The notes beneath the pieces are model-generated. The model saw only the letters and a list, made by a program, of their open reading frames with translations, was not told the origin of the DNA and searched no databases. From NCBI GenBank assembly GCA_951799425.1, contig OX637393.1:25190744-25254743 (forward strand): a DNA stretch of 64,000 nt, read 5' to 3'. The stretch is from Ilex aquifolium (Eukaryota; Streptophyta; Magnoliopsida; Aquifoliales; Aquifoliaceae). The translations under genes and the position numbers were made by a program. This document shows positions 34,453-47,953 of this stretch, in pieces (within the stretch, counting starts at the first letter, position 1; each line of letters starts with the position of its first letter).

Positions 34453-37400
34453 TTTCACGGCCCAACTTTCAACAACAACATGATTCTAATAAAAATTCTT
34501 TAATTTAAAACTAACATGTGAAAGCATTTTAAATACAATCATCTATTAACTCAAGAAACAAAAATCAATCATCATTTAGCAAATTAAATCCCAAAACATC
34601 AATCCATAACTCAAGTTTACATCCAAACTTCAAATCAAAACAAATATCTCTCATCTAACTAAATAATAAATATTCATAAAACTATTCCATCCTCAAAAAG
34701 GAACAAGATAAACTAAATTGGTAATCCTAACCCTCCATATCCGGATTCATATTCCGACCCGCCTCATAATCTCACTATGCGGGCCAACCCGAACCCAACC
34801 CAAAAAAATAGTGTTAGGTTTGAGGTTTTTAGGGTTAATGTTAGAGTTAGGGTTGAAAAGTTTCAACCCGAATTAAATTCGGGTAAGGCTCGGTTTAAGA
34901 GTTAGGGTTCACAGGTTTAACCCGAACCCTACCTGAATTGATGAAAATCGGGCTCAACCTGAGTTCAACACAAATTCATGCATTATATTTTATATAAGCA
35001 ATATAAAAATAAAATATAAATATATATGTTTATAATTATTATTTATTATTATTAAAGAGGGAATGAAACATGATTTATAAGGACTATGAATGGTGAAAGA
35101 AGTTTACATAGCCAATGTAGGATAAGTAAAAAAAGTAAAAAGAAAAACAAGTAGTTGTCATCCCATATCGGATAGACAACTCAAATGACTTCTCCCCTCT
35201 TCCCCATATAAAGAAGGCTCACCCTAACTTCCTTAATAAGTTGTCTTGATGAGTTTCATCTTAGTGGGCTATGTAGGCCTATGTAATAGTCAAAAATTGT
35301 GCAAAGGTTCACACCTAATTTAGGATTATTGTTTGTTGAGCCTGAATTGCCAACCCGAATTGAGCCTGAATTGGGTAACCCGATTTCAACCTGACCTTGA
35401 CCGAAATCAACCCAAGCAATACTCGGGTTAGGGTTAAAGATTTTATATATAGGGTTGGTCTATGGTTGATCCCTCAACCCACCCAACGCACCCAAGTTGC
35501 ACCCCTAGTCCGATATCAATCTTAATACCCAAGTCCGAAATTTTTTAAAAGAATGGGTGAACACAACTAGCTCACTAGTGAAGTTTTCTCAACCCTATAC
35601 AAGCTTTAGAAATATAGGTAGATCTTAATTTTCCAAAATAAATCATGTGACATTGATGACGAACTCAAGTTTCGATACGTGTAAAAAAAAAATTCACCAT
35701 AGAATGGATCATTCAGAGAATAAACAATTTGTAACAAAAATATCTAATTTATGTAAGTTGATTAGCAAGAATTGACACAATGAAAACTATTTGGTTCACT
35801 TCCTACAACACAAATCATCCAATCAATCCTCGCAGGGCCACATCATTTTATGAAGTGCTCATACTGGTGCATAAATATTTAACGAAATCTTCCCAAGAGT
35901 AGTACACTAATCCTTAGTCTCAAACCTATATGGATAAATAGTGGTTTGGAACCTTGCAAGGAACCAATACCCCACTACAAGTAATAGAGAACCTTCAAAC
36001 CCCTCGAGATAAGAAACACATCTAAGCATTCTACGATATTTGTTTTGAGTTCATTTAAGTTCATCAACCCACAAACACAAGAGATTCAAAACATGCTTTC
36101 CAAATCCATCATGTATATAAAAAAATCGTTTCCACATTCTTATAGTAAGAGAAATTTCAATAAAATAACACATGGAATCGTAGGAAAAACATTCTCTACT
36201 TATCATTATTCAAAGTCTAGATTTTGTGAAATCAAAGCACATGGAATAAAAAACATGCATTTTCAATAAAATTTTATCATGCTTTTTCAAGAAAAACTAA
36301 AAACTGTTGTAGATCTATATTATGTATGTGAATAAGGGTCAAAAAATACATATAATAGCCCAAGCCTCAATGAATAGGAAAGGGAAAGAAACCCTACATT
36401 GATTCCGGAGAGATTGACCCTAAAGTGTGTTACGTTGTTACCCCCACATTGAACCCAACGATCTTTGCAGCCTGATCTCTTCTTCTTCCTCCACTTTCTT
36501 CTCTCCAAGTCTCTCCTAGGCCTCCAAGGGTTGAAAATCATGTAGAATAACACTAAAAAGTAGTCCTTATGGTATTTTGGTGCTACAACTAGGTTAAATA
36601 GTGCTAAATGAGAATCCAGGGTTTGGGAGGTGTGTTCGGACATAAATAGTGCACTTGTAGTGTCAAATTATTTCCTTCCCAAATTCTTCCCAACATGTGT
36701 TTAAGCCTCAAAATACCTCCAAACCTCTTTTTTTCAATTTCAAACCTCTACAACCATTTTAAGTGATTTGAAACACTTGAGATTCACCTTGAATCACTAA
36801 TATCTCAATCAAAATCCATTCTTGATCTCTTACAAAATAAAGTATCTGAACACCAAAATTACCATTTTATCGCTCCGGACTGCTATACAAGGTGAACATT
36901 TATACTAAGGCTTCTCGACCTCCCGGATTCAATGTTAATATTATTTTGACCTAAAAACTTTAGAAACTTGCCTAGCTACCCTTATCAAGATTAATGTTTC
37001 CAAAACTAAATTTGGCTCGAAAATCAATTTGCAAGAAATTCAAACTTCTTGGCTATTCTTTCAACAACGATTTAAAGTTCTTATTGTCACACCCCGGATC
37101 GCCCAGACATGCAAAGTCTATTACCTTAACCCGCGAAAGCAGTTAATAAATAATAAATACGAACTAGCGTAATGTAGTAAACCAACCCACACAACGAACT
37201 AAGCCTTTAGAACAAAATAGGTACATAAAAAACAACATAGTCAACCTATTACATCACTAACCACTTAGGTACAGATCATTTACATCATAGTTAAACCTAA
37301 ATCATTTACATTCTTCATACCCATCCCTAAACTATTCAAAACTCTAGGCAGTTTGACTATTTACAAACTATCCCGCCTCCTCCTAATTTGAAAAGGGAAA

Positions 37401-39691
37401 ACAACGTAGGTTGAGCATTAAGAGCACAATAGAGTAACTCAATGCCAAATAATCGATTTTGAAAATACATAGCTTTATATGATTAGACAAAAGAAAAACC
37501 AAAATTTGATACATATATATGAGAAACAATGTTATTTCATGTAAAATAGCATCATTTAAGCAAAACAATATTGTAAAAGAGAGTTCAAAAACATCCTATA
37601 CAGTGCCACACTGACGAGCAATAATCCTAATAGACCACTCAGGCCCAATATAAACATAAGATCCAACCTTTTAGGGGACTTACACCCCAAGGAAGATACG
37701 CTCCCTGAATTAATTTGGTACCCAAGTTCATAGATCACAGGACCACCCAGGCATTTACGAACTCAATGAAAAACCCACTATGGCTTCAACCTGGAATACA
37801 AACCCTTTGCCACTCAAACCTGTATGCACTTACATTTCAATCAAAAGATCCTGGAGTTTCATTCAATATGAATAATATGATCATTTCGAGCATTTGTACG
37901 AAACTGCACTCAAAACCCTAATCTAGGTTTGGATTCAAAATTCAACATTCAAACACCAAATAATATATTTCAAAGCATGTTAAACGATCATAAATAACTT
38001 ATGAAATAATTTAGAAACAAGTTTGAAAAACGTCACCTATTATCGATTTGTACGAAATCGATCTAAAACTGCCAAAAATAAAACGGTATCAATTTTTAAT
38101 GAAATTTCATAAAAATACTCAATTTAACTATTTAAAAGTGAATGTAAAATTTATTTGACTAAAAAAATGGGTCAAATCGGGCCCAAATGGCAAAACCGAC
38201 ATTTTACACCACTTATTGATCCAAGTATCGGATTGACTTGAAATTTTACTAGGATCTCCGTATGGACGTTATGAAAGTTTTGGGACCAACCAGTGGTTAA
38301 TAGAACATCAAACGCACCATCGGGACCCATTGGTGTCCCTTTCCCCATTTCATCTTCTTTATTTGACAGTTTGACCAATACCCTAGGTTCCTTCCCAACC
38401 ATCGTTGACCCTCTACTTCTCTCATGTATTTCTCACTCCACATAACCCATTTTCCCTTGTTTTTTGAACCTACATACCCTCGGCATAGCTCTCTTTTAAT
38501 CCCCATAGGTTTCAAGCTTTGAATTTACCTTAAAACCTATTCAAAAATAAGGTCAAAGTTAATGAAAAATAAGGGTTTCATAATAATCCAGACCTACAAT
38601 TTCCATTTTTACCACCCAAATAACCTCTAAACTCATTTTTGAGGCCATGGATGGATTCCTAAGGCCCAAATTAGCTAGGGTAGACCCTCATTTGAAGCTC
38701 AAACATCCAAACCATGGAGATCAAAAACCTCCATGGCCGAAACTTCATCACCAACACCACATCACCTCCGGCCACGACAAGCCTTCCAACCACCACTAGA
38801 AATCTCCTTAAAACCCCCTAATCACAACCCCATAAACCAATTAAACTAAAGCACTTTGAATTCACATACCCGCTTCGTGAAACCCTAAACCTCAAAACTT
38901 TTAACTTCAAATTTGAGTATTTACAGTTACCCAAACCAAAATATAAATGCATAAATGAATTCCTAGTATCCTAATTAAGCTAGAAGTTTACCTCTTGTGG
39001 CAAAAATTCAAAGTTAAGCTCTCTCTCTGACTTCTCTCTCTCCCTCTCTCTTTCTGTTTGTGTTTCTCTCTCTCTTGCATATTTTCTTCCCTTCTTATAC
39101 CTGAAAGATGTTGGTTCAAGAGCTTCCAAACAGCTGGGTAGTGCCCATGTAGAAAGGAGAGCTTCCACAACCGCCAACAAGCACCATGGGAGGTGCTTGT
39201 CACCTCAAGGGCAAACATGTAAATTCTTAATTTTTTGACAAATTTTTGAAAATTAATTAAAAATATATATTTTTTTAAAAATTAAATATATATTAAATCA
39301 ATCACTAGAAAATTATCCATTAAGTTTTTTAGGACTCAAATCAATGTCTGATTTGATTTGCAAATGCTATTCCCGCCCCCCAACTCTTCAGTGTGCACTA
39401 CCCCTTACTCATCTGATTATGCTTCCTAGCTCATTTTCTCTTCACCAGTCACATTCCTACACCTAAATAACACCCTAACCAACCCCAGAGCATCTATGCA
39501 CACACTTTGGAGCTATAAATTCATGGTCCAGCACTTTGGACTCCGAATCCCTAATCGTACACACACTCTTTTCTGTCCTAATTCTCAATCACCATATTTC
39601 GGATCCTTACCCCAATCATCATTTTAGTTATTTTAGAAGAACACTTCAGATAATATTATCCATATTTATTTATAATACGGGATGTCTTACA
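34453..39691 (+). mobile_element. Two LTR-like units head to tail
   Basis: The left unit starts TTTCACGGCCCAACTTTC (probably TGTCACGGCCC originally) and the right unit starts at 37085 with TGTCACACCCCGGATCGCC and ends GGGATGTCTTACA at 39691. Their lengths are close (2,632 and 2,607 bp) but they are only distantly alike. A 5-bp repeat catgt flanks the pair (34448-34452 and 39692-39696), which would make it one insertion. No coding sequence is seen. The interpretation is tentative. Confidence 0.45.
34790..35490. repeat. Degenerate CAACCCGAA-rich repeat, MITE-like
   Basis: Both ends are rich in CCCGAACCC/GGGTTAGGG strings in roughly mirrored arrangement around an AT-rich core with ATATAAAG. The right end GCACCCAAGTTGCACCCCT resembles termini of common plant MITEs. 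The left terminus was not found. Confidence 0.35.
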
Positions 39692-39696
39692 CATGT

Positions 39697-41789
39697 TTTC
39701 TGTTAAACAGTAAGTTATCATATGTTTTCGTACTATGTCATGTAACTTTAACTTTTGCATTCCTCTACCCATGTAATTGTCATAAATTGTGATTGTCATC
39801 AATAGTTATTATATCACTCTTTCTCACCGGTATCCTAGTAAGTCGTCTATAAATACGTCCAAACTAACAAAATTGTTTCTTATTAGATCATATTTATAAT
39901 TCACTAATTTCGTGGAGGTCATTGTAAAATCTCAACCTATTCCATGGTCATGATGCTATCATGTTCAAGATCCAAAAGCAACATTGAAGGGAGGAGTTTA
40001 AGCATCAAAGAAACATCATTCAAGCTTTGTATACACCTTTATGCTTAGGACAACTTCGACCCCTAAGATGAACCTTTGTTAATTTTAACTTAGGTTGATT
40101 AGGATGAAAATGGAATTGAAATCAATCCGATTATGACTCCTAAATTATTTTAAAAGAAAAGATTTTCTAAACCATTTATGAGTTTTGAAAACATAGTTTG
40201 AATCACAATCGGACTCCTCTTTGAGCAGCACCTTTTAGTGCTCAAGAAAATAAATTTTTGCATGATTTTATGCTTAAAAACTTCTAGGGACCGATCTATG
40301 CTCACTAGCCTTCGCAAAATCCGTCTCTTTATGACTTAGGAAAGAAAATGAGAAAAGGCCACGAAAGGCAGCACAGGGCTCGCTCTATGAGCTCTCTCGA
40401 GCGGTCTCATGGTCGCTCGAGCAGTGCCCAAGGTCGCTCTAGCGGTGTCTACCTTAGTCGTGTTTGAAACATTTTTTTTGTTCCATCTACAACCGCCTTA
40501 TGAACGCCATTCCCCCGATCAAGCGATCATTCGCGAATCTGAGTTTTGTTATTTACTAACACTACCCTTATTCCGAACCTATGCATAGGAAAATACTTTT
40601 GGACACCTAGTTTAAGCCTCTTAAGCTTCTAAAGAGATTTCTAAGAGATAAAATCATTCATCTACCTCGAGAGCTTCCACCACATCCTAGATCAATAAGA
40701 TCCAAAGGCTACCACTAGAGGTTCTATCCAACCTCACAAATTAGATTTGAAGATCTTGATGGTTTGATAAACGCATTGGTGTGTGCATGCTGAAGATTAT
40801 TGGTGCGCATATAATCCCTCGAGGCCTAGATGAACCGTGCGGCGGGGAGGTATAAGTGAAGCTACACTATACATCGAAGAGGGATTTTCGACAGAGAGAA
40901 AAAGAAGGAAATGAGCATCTAACCATAGTATTGGTTGATGTATAAGTCTCAAGTATTTGTATGTTTACTTAGCGGGTAGTGGATTAGGCTTTGGTGAACC
41001 GCGAATGTTCCCCTTAGTTTTTCTCGCGGAGGGTTTTCTGCGTCAACAGATTACTTGTGTTCCTTATTGTTTATCATATATAGTTGCATTTGTTAACATA
41101 CATGTGCACTATGTATTTGTGAATTTGATTGACAGACTATTCATCTATACATAGTTCTGCAATTGGGTTTAGGGATTTGGGATCACTGTGAGATTGATTT
41201 TGAGTGGATTAATTGAACATTAATTAAAATCAATCATCAAGGTAAATTGGGTTGTGGTGACTAAAGGGATTCTCACATTCTTTGCTTAATCTTTGTTAGA
41301 AGATGTAATTGTGGTAGACATAGATTTTAATTGGTAATTGATTCGTCACCAAAAGTATCAGTTATTTATCTATTATTTATGATGAATTGCATTGATTCTG
41401 AGTTATTAATTGGATAATCCCTTGATTTTATGATTTGATTGATTTTCAGTGTTTGGATATGTTATTAGGTAAAATAGGTAAATTGAGTCGAATTGGAGTG
41501 CTTGGTAAATCGACCATACAATTTGGAATTACAAAGAATATAAGGGGGTCAAAGTATAATTAAAGAAGAAGTCAACGAAGTCAATTTGAATATCGTGGGA
41601 CTAGTCCTGGATAGCTAGATGCGTCCTGACGCGAGTTTTGCGTTCGAGCGGAAGGTCTGATGCTGAGCAGCTTGGAATTTGGTTAAGTTTTTTTAACGAA
41701 AAGTAATGCTTTCATCCGAACGCGAGTCCTGCGTCTGGATGCACTTGCTAAAAATTGGATTCCAAAGAATTTAAGGTGTTAGTATGTAG
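39697..41789 (+). other. LTR-like remnants, no gene
   Basis: No supported coding frame. Near 40957-41050 the text GTGAACCGCG... TTTTCTGCGTCAACA resembles the R-U5 part of some plant LTRs. A cluster of CGCTCGAGCG-like motifs is at 40380-40446, and more degenerate GCGTC..GACGC motifs lie at 41611-41745. Element ends were not found. Confidence 0.4.
40380..40446. repeat. Palindrome cluster: CGCTCGAGCG type
   Basis: Four variants, including TCTCGAGCGG, CGCTCGAGCA and CGCTCTAGCGG, within 67 bp of LTR-like sequence. Confidence 0.7.
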
Positions 41790-43121
41790 TGCTTGATGCG
41801 GTTCACCCTAATCTCCAAAAACGAACCCGGATTGTGTGTAAATGGCTTATACGAAGTGGTAAAAGCAAGAACACACATAATGTAAAGAGACATAATGTAA
41901 GTATAAAGAGACATGGTAGTGAAATTGAACATGGAACTTGTATTAATGCAAGAAAAAGTTTAAACTACAAGAACAAGATCATTCATACCCAAAAACAAAG
42001 CTTGAAGAGAAAACCCAATTGCGGAAATGGAAATACAAGAGCATTAAGATAAACTTGATTACAACTTGAAATAAATGAGTTTAAAGTGAAACAGGGAATG
42101 ATTACAAGTAAAATAAAGCTTACTACAATGAAAATGGTGAAGGAAATGTAAAAACCCAACTTTCTCTCTCTATAACTTCATTTTCTACCTTGGAGCTTCT
42201 CTCTCTAAAAGCATGTAAAACTGAATAATGGTGTAAGACTTGGTCAAAATTCATCCATCCTCCTCCCTTAGCCTGTGTGGACTGAGTTGCAATCATTGGG
42301 GAGAGGTTCGACACTTAAACAAGCAAAAAAATGCCAAGCATGCTCCTCCCATGCTTTCCCAACCACCCTTCTTCTCACTCTTGCTTCCCTTCTCTCTCTC
42401 ACTTGAAATCTGAATTCTTGTGTTAGCAGAGCATCATGGGGTGTCATATATGTTAGGGTATGGTTTGGATGACAAGAGAAGGGCCCCCGGAGTAGGTGGA
42501 GTTGTGTGGGGAAGTGTCTGGGCAAATATGGGCAAAACTTATCGATAGAACGTCAAAAACCTACTGGTAGGTATTTTCCAGTAGGGTCTTCTGCCGGTAG
42601 GTTTTGCATGTCTTCTATTAGTAGGTCTTGCATGTCTTCTACCGGTTGGTCTTTTCATAAATTTGTCATAACTTTCGATTCTAAAGTCCGATTGAGCTGA
42701 AATTTTGACACAAGATAGAAGACATCTAGATCTACAACTTTCATGTTTTTTACCCTTTTAGATTTGAAGTGGATCATGGTAAAAAATGCAAAATACCGGG
42801 ATACTACTACAAATTGGTACGGGTGCCGATACCAAAATTTCGGTAAGCTTAGATACCGGTAATTATGATACCAAGTACCGCTTAATCCTTGATTTATTTC
42901 AGTTTAAAGTGTCTCAATCCTCATGTAATGTGTCCATCTCTTCACCACTCATCCACACTTAGTTGCAGGATTCCGAAAGCCATCATTTACCCTATGATTA
43001 CCTACAACATCAAAATTTTCACATTATTCATAAATTCGACTAACTCTAAGTAATTAAATGCAAAGTTGAGTTAAAATGCATGTAATGAGGTTGTTAAATA
43101 TGCAATATTATGTGCTCATCA
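41790..43121 (-). mobile_element. Family A LTR 1 (outer 3' LTR)
   Basis: 1,332 bp, ends TGCTTGATGCGG... and ...GTGCTCATCA on plus. It is shorter than its relatives (1,872-1,906 bp) because about 600 bp of the R-U5 part are missing near 41850. A polypurine tract (43122-43133) adjoins it on the internal side. Confidence 0.85.
42557..42650. repeat. Palindrome cluster in family A LTR 1
   Basis: CCTACTGGTAGG, TGCCGGTAGG and TACCGGTTGG-like motifs, decayed copies of CCTACCGGTAGG. Confidence 0.75.
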
Positions 43122-43133
43122 CACCCCCCAACT
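43122..43133 (-). other. Polypurine tract of the first internal unit
   Basis: On minus AAGTTGGGGGGTG directly precedes TGATGAGCAC, the LTR start. The same tract is at 53177-53188 next to LTR 2. Confidence 0.8.
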
Positions 43134-43867
43134 TAAGCTTTGCTAGTCCCTAGAAAACTAAATGTAAAAATTAAGAAAATAAAAATAAACATATACTAAT
43201 TCTACTACTGCATTTAGCATATGCAACAAGCTTTTAAACCCTTAGCTAATCCCTAGTGGATGAGTTTTGTCTCATGAAGGTTTCGAGTGAAACATATGCC
43301 CTTATCCTAACTAGCACTGAGATGTCAAAAATAGTTTTGTCCAATGCACCCAAACTAATCACACATGAATCACATCATAGCCTTAAATGCTATTCTAAAG
43401 TATCCACCTACACATTTCCTTTAAAAAATCATGTGTGTGTAAAATGAATATGTAATTTAAACCTTTACTCAACAGAATTCACATTCATTTAGCTATCCAA
43501 ATTCAGCTTTGATGCAATTCTCACCAAGGGTTTCTCTAAAAAAAAATGAATAACTCTATGATTATCCTGACATGCTCTTCATGTGTATATGTGAGATAGA
43601 ATATTGTGCACAAACCAAAATGCTCACATATAATCCAAAAATGATGTACATGCATAACAATTGAAACGACATTGGCATAATCTCATGAATGGAATGTTAG
43701 GGCACTAGATAGCAAAACCAACTTTTCTTTCCATTTAAAGTGTGCTCTCACCATTATTCCTCTAGAGCATTTAGGGCTTTCATGGGTTGTAATGAGGCAT
43801 TGGGGGTGATATTAAGGGCAAGTGAAATGAAGGGTAGAGGAAGACAAAAAAAGGTTATTCCGAGGGC

Positions 43868-44060
43868 ATGACCTTTATTATCAAAAATCTCTTTTTTTGT
43901 GGAATTTTCAGCTTTACACCTTCACTTCACTTTTATGTCTCTTTTTTCCTTCTGTCCTCAACATTTTTCTTCTCTTTTTCTTTTCTTTTCATTTCTTTTC
44001 TTTTTCAACCCCCTTTTTCTTCTTTTTTTCTTGACTTTCTCTCTTCTTTTTGATTCAATG
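43868..44060. repeat. CT-rich tract in internal unit 1
   Basis: TTCTTTTC-type polypyrimidine sequence, purine-rich on the coding strand of the element. It is repeated in internal unit 2 at about 53960-54130. Its apparent ORFs are compositional. Confidence 0.7.
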
Positions 44061-45866
44061 TCATTCATCCCTTTTGGGTTTCATCACCACATTTTCCTTT
44101 CTTCATGATTAATCATAGTCAGTCTCAGAACAACCAAGGTGCGGTAATTGTAATCATTTTGCACTGGCTTGGTAAAACATGTGTCAATGAAAGGAATTTT
44201 CAATTAAGGCTCAATCATGGCACTAGGGATAGATTTTTCACAAGAAAAAGTCTAAGGCTCAAAGCAAATCAAAGATGACCTAAGATCATCTCTAAATAAG
44301 CATGGGGAGGCGTGTTAGCATTTCAAGACAAAATCAATCAACTTTCCACATGCACTCTAACCAAAGCAAGCATAATGAGATTATTGAACATATTTTTGAA
44401 TTTGAAAAATTGTTCCTTTGTGTAAATGCAAGTTCCCTCAAAAAAGGATTGACACTAAAGCTCACACGCGTACTTATGTCATCTCCACTATGCATGTCAG
44501 GCTCTAAAATGTGGATCCAATTCGTAAATTGCCGAAATTACACATTCAAGGTGCACTATAGTTGAATTTGAAAGAAAACACATATGTGATGCTCCGGCAT
44601 AGGATAAACTTCTATGATGTACTCATGTATTCAAAGTTCAAAATGAAGATCAAACTATCACAAATCTCATAGCAATTAGTATAGGGGAATATAATTCAAT
44701 ATTAGATATTTTCCGCGAAAAATATCCAAAATTTCAAAATTTTTTTTTTTTTCAAAATTGTAACATTTTCAACTATTCTATACAAAACGTGGTGGAACAT
44801 GTAAATGGTGCACCTCACCCCCCAACTTGAACCATGCATTGTCCTCAATGCACAAGGAATCATGCAATGAGAAAAACGAAAGTAACATGGGAAATAAGAT
44901 ACTCCCATTTTTTTTTTCTTTTTTCCCCCTTTTTTTTTTTAGAAAATGAAACACAAAAAAGCTTGTTTACACCCCCAACTTAGACTCGAACATGATACTA
45001 AATAAGATTTGTTACGATAAAGCTCAAAATGAATTGAGTCCAAATTACGGAGAGATAAACAACTTCATGCTAAAATCTACACTACGATATCATGAAAATA
45101 AAAATATAAGAATAAAATAAATCTAACTACTTTGTACATGAAAACAAAACAAAAAGGACTCATGTCAATCTAGCTTCAATTCAGATATGAGCTTGTGCCC
45201 ATTGATTTTTTTTATTTAATTTTTTTTTGGTGTATAAATGCCTTTCCTAATCAATCTATCTAACAATACAAAAGATAATGATTAAAAATTCTCAACAAAA
45301 CAGAGGTGCGCACAAGTTTATGCAATTCCAACAATGGAGTACACAATTTCTCTTTGTAAATTTCTACACTCAACTCCATTTCAATGCCCTCCCCAAGTTG
45401 AAAATTATGAATCTCAACACCACACTTTGATGGCAAATTGATCTTAGGCTTATTAGCCTCATGTGAGATAATAACTTCATTAAATTTTTCACAATCAAGA
45501 GTGGTGGGAGATTCAAAATCAATTTGTGTAAACCCCCACATTCTTGTCTTTATATAATAATGTAATGATTTTGAAATGCTCATATTTGTAGTGAGGGAAG
45601 CATGAACTATATAGGTTGTAAAAGTAGAAGTTAGGAAGTGTTGTGGAGTTAAAATAAAATTTTTTTAGAACTTGGGTAGAAAGAATTTTAGACACTGCCT
45701 TAGTATTTGGACCATAACTTTTTACCTTGATGTCCATTGGATCTGAAATTTGGACAGTAGACACTAGACTTCCAGGGCTACAAAAGATTTTTCATGAAAA
45801 TTTTCCAAATCAACCTCTAAATAGGTGAAAACTTCACTGGAAGTTTCAGCAAAAACTTGGAGTCCA

Positions 45867-46025
45867 TTCGAACGTGAATAGACGTTCGAACGACAGTTCA
45901 TCGCAGTACTTTGTGTTTGATAGAGCTCTAATGGAAGAGTAAAAATACTGGGAGCAACTAACGTTCGAACACCAAAATGACGTTCGAACGTGAAACAGTA
46001 AATTGTAATACTGACGTTCGAACGT
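45867..46025. repeat. Palindrome cluster: ACGTTCGAACGT type
   Basis: Perfect 12-mers at 45980-45991 and 46014-46025; partial ones at 45867, 45892 and 45961. Just upstream of the TATA box at 46077. Confidence 0.92.
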
Positions 46026-46076
46026 GAATTACGAATTTGGGTTTCAGAATCGCGCACAAGAGACCATTTCTTCCAC

Positions 46077-46084
46077 TATAAATA
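46077..46084 (+). promoter_or_regulatory. TATA box of the 45527 LTR
   Basis: TATAAATA lies about 50 bp after the last ACGTTCGAACGT motif. Confidence 0.55.
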
Positions 46085-47454
46085 CTTAAGGACACCTCCA
46101 TTAGTCCCATTTCAACATTTCTAGCCCTAGAGAGGCTTAGGGAGGACTAATGAAGGGAAAAAACAAGAGATCAAAGTGTTGATTCAAGTTGGGAAAGATC
46201 AAATCTTCAAGTTTTCACACAAAACCAAGAAAGCAAGGTAGGGGTTCTTCCTATTTTTGTTCATTGAGGTTAGAGTTTATATATATGTATGGTTTGACTC
46301 TTAATCCTATATATATGCTATGAAATCATTATTTCTTGATACTCTTGCAAATATTACCATCTTTTGAAGGAAGCTATGGTTGGATAGTCATGAAATCTCT
46401 TCTTCTTGTCTTGAAAACCCTAGTTTTCAAGAAAAATGGGTTTTTCTCTCAATATTCCTTTGTGCATGATTTTAAAACTCTAGTGCTTTGTATTAAACAA
46501 TAAAATGGTATTTGTGATGATCTCTTGCATATTTTCTTAAATTGTTCTATTGGAATAATACATGTGAACTTTGAGAATTTTTGGATTTGCTTGTGATTTG
46601 AGGAAATGGGTTTGTATTGTATCTCTTGTGGATGTTTGGATGACCATAGGTGGTCGTTGACCGAGTATCGTAGAGTGGGTTAGATGCGTTTCTTACTCTG
46701 TGTGGGTTTGAAGGTTCCCTATCACTCGTAGTGGAGTTGGTGTCTTGCGAGGACCAAACTACTATTCGTTCATGTGGTATCGAGGCTAAGGATTAGTATA
46801 CTATTCCTGGTTTAGATCGTCCTTGCCAATGCGTCGGTATACGCCCTTCTAAAGTTGTATATCCTTGTGAGGATTGGGTATGTGTGTATGGGCTAGGATA
46901 TTCTCGATGTGTTTATTCATGCGATGTCATACATCATACCTGAGATACAAGTTGTGTTTTGAGATACATGGTGGGAAATGGTACAAATTGTGGGTTATTG
47001 TGTATTGTTGTGGAAATGGTTTATTACAAGAACTTGTTGGAAATGGTTTTTGGTTGGAAATGGCTTATCGTTGGGAATTGGTTTTACTTCTTCATTTAAT
47101 TTATTGTTGTTGCGTAAACTAGAGATCCGTTGAAATGTCACTGTTTTATGTCAAAAGTTATATATGATATTTGTGAAATGAGACTGACCTGTTTTATATG
47201 TTTTCAAAACTTGTTCGAATTTGGGAGGATTTTCCTACAGAGCTTAGTGCTCACCCCCTACAAACAACATTCTTTTCAGATTTTGGTTTTGAGGAAGAGC
47301 TCGGAGTGGACGAGTAGGTACTTTGGGAAGCTCAAGTGGATGGGCATGTGGATCCGGAGGGGGATGTCTAGAATGGTTCTTGTTATGTTCTAGACTAGGA
47401 GATTTATTTTGAGATAATGTTCATGTAAATATTTTCCTTATTCCGCTGCGAGAT

Positions 47455-47615
47455 AATAGTTTGGCATATTCTTTTGGGCGTAATTGCCATAGTTTGGCAT
47501 ATTCTTTTGGGGGTAATTGCCATAGTTTGGCATATTCTTTTGGATGTAATTGCCATAGTTTGACATATTCTTTTGGATGTAATGGTCATGGTTTGGCAAA
47601 GTCTTTTGAATGATG
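47455..47615. repeat. 36-bp tandem repeat, four to five copies
   Basis: Units such as CATAGTTTGGCATATTCTTT followed by TGGATGTAATTGC repeat head to tail, with small changes. It lies in the 3' part of the 45527 LTR and is absent from the related LTRs at 54672 and 57700. Confidence 0.9.
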
Positions 47616-47953
47616 TTGTAGATATTATGGATGATGAATGAAATTTTCTTTACTTATGGAAATTATTAGTTGCTCTCATGATGTGAATTGTTTTAGATAG
47701 TAATGCCTGATTAGCACAAAAACATGACATATTTTGGATGCTAATATGTCGTTTTATACTTGTTTCTGTCATGAAATTGGGGAGAAATTCGTTTAAACTT
47801 CATTTTGATGGAGTTTTGTGTAAATGCAGGAAAAATGATGTAAATAGCTTGAGTTAAGCCTCCATTGAAGTGGTTGAAGTCAATGAAGATGAAGGGGTAA
47901 CTTAAAGGAAGGCTTGGAGGGTGAAGAGATCAAGAAAATGCAAATTGGTTGAA

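Noticed and set aside
34800-34930. TTAGGGTT-like strings suggesting an interstitial telomere
   Set aside because: Irregular, not the TTTAGGG plant repeat in tandem, and part of a CAACCCGAA-rich MITE-like sequence.
38988-39218. Arg/Glu-rich minus-strand ORF
   Set aside because: Caused by a CTCTCT-rich stretch; no domain.
37085-39691. Independent solo LTR with its own target duplication
   Set aside because: The immediate flanks (cttat and catgt) do not match; only the composite 34453-39691 has matching flanks.
40957-41154. 65-residue ORF resembling a membrane protein
   Set aside because: Lies in LTR-like R-U5 sequence (GTGAACCGCG...), with no support as a gene.
41150-41789. Possible further LTR with GCGTC/GACGC palindromes
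   Set aside because: Motifs are too degenerate and neither end could be found, so it is mentioned only within the 39697-41789 entry.
43868-44108. Phe/Ser-rich ORFs resembling membrane proteins (also at 53917-54201)
   Set aside because: These are translations of a polypyrimidine tract inside a retrotransposon internal region and have no start context or homology.
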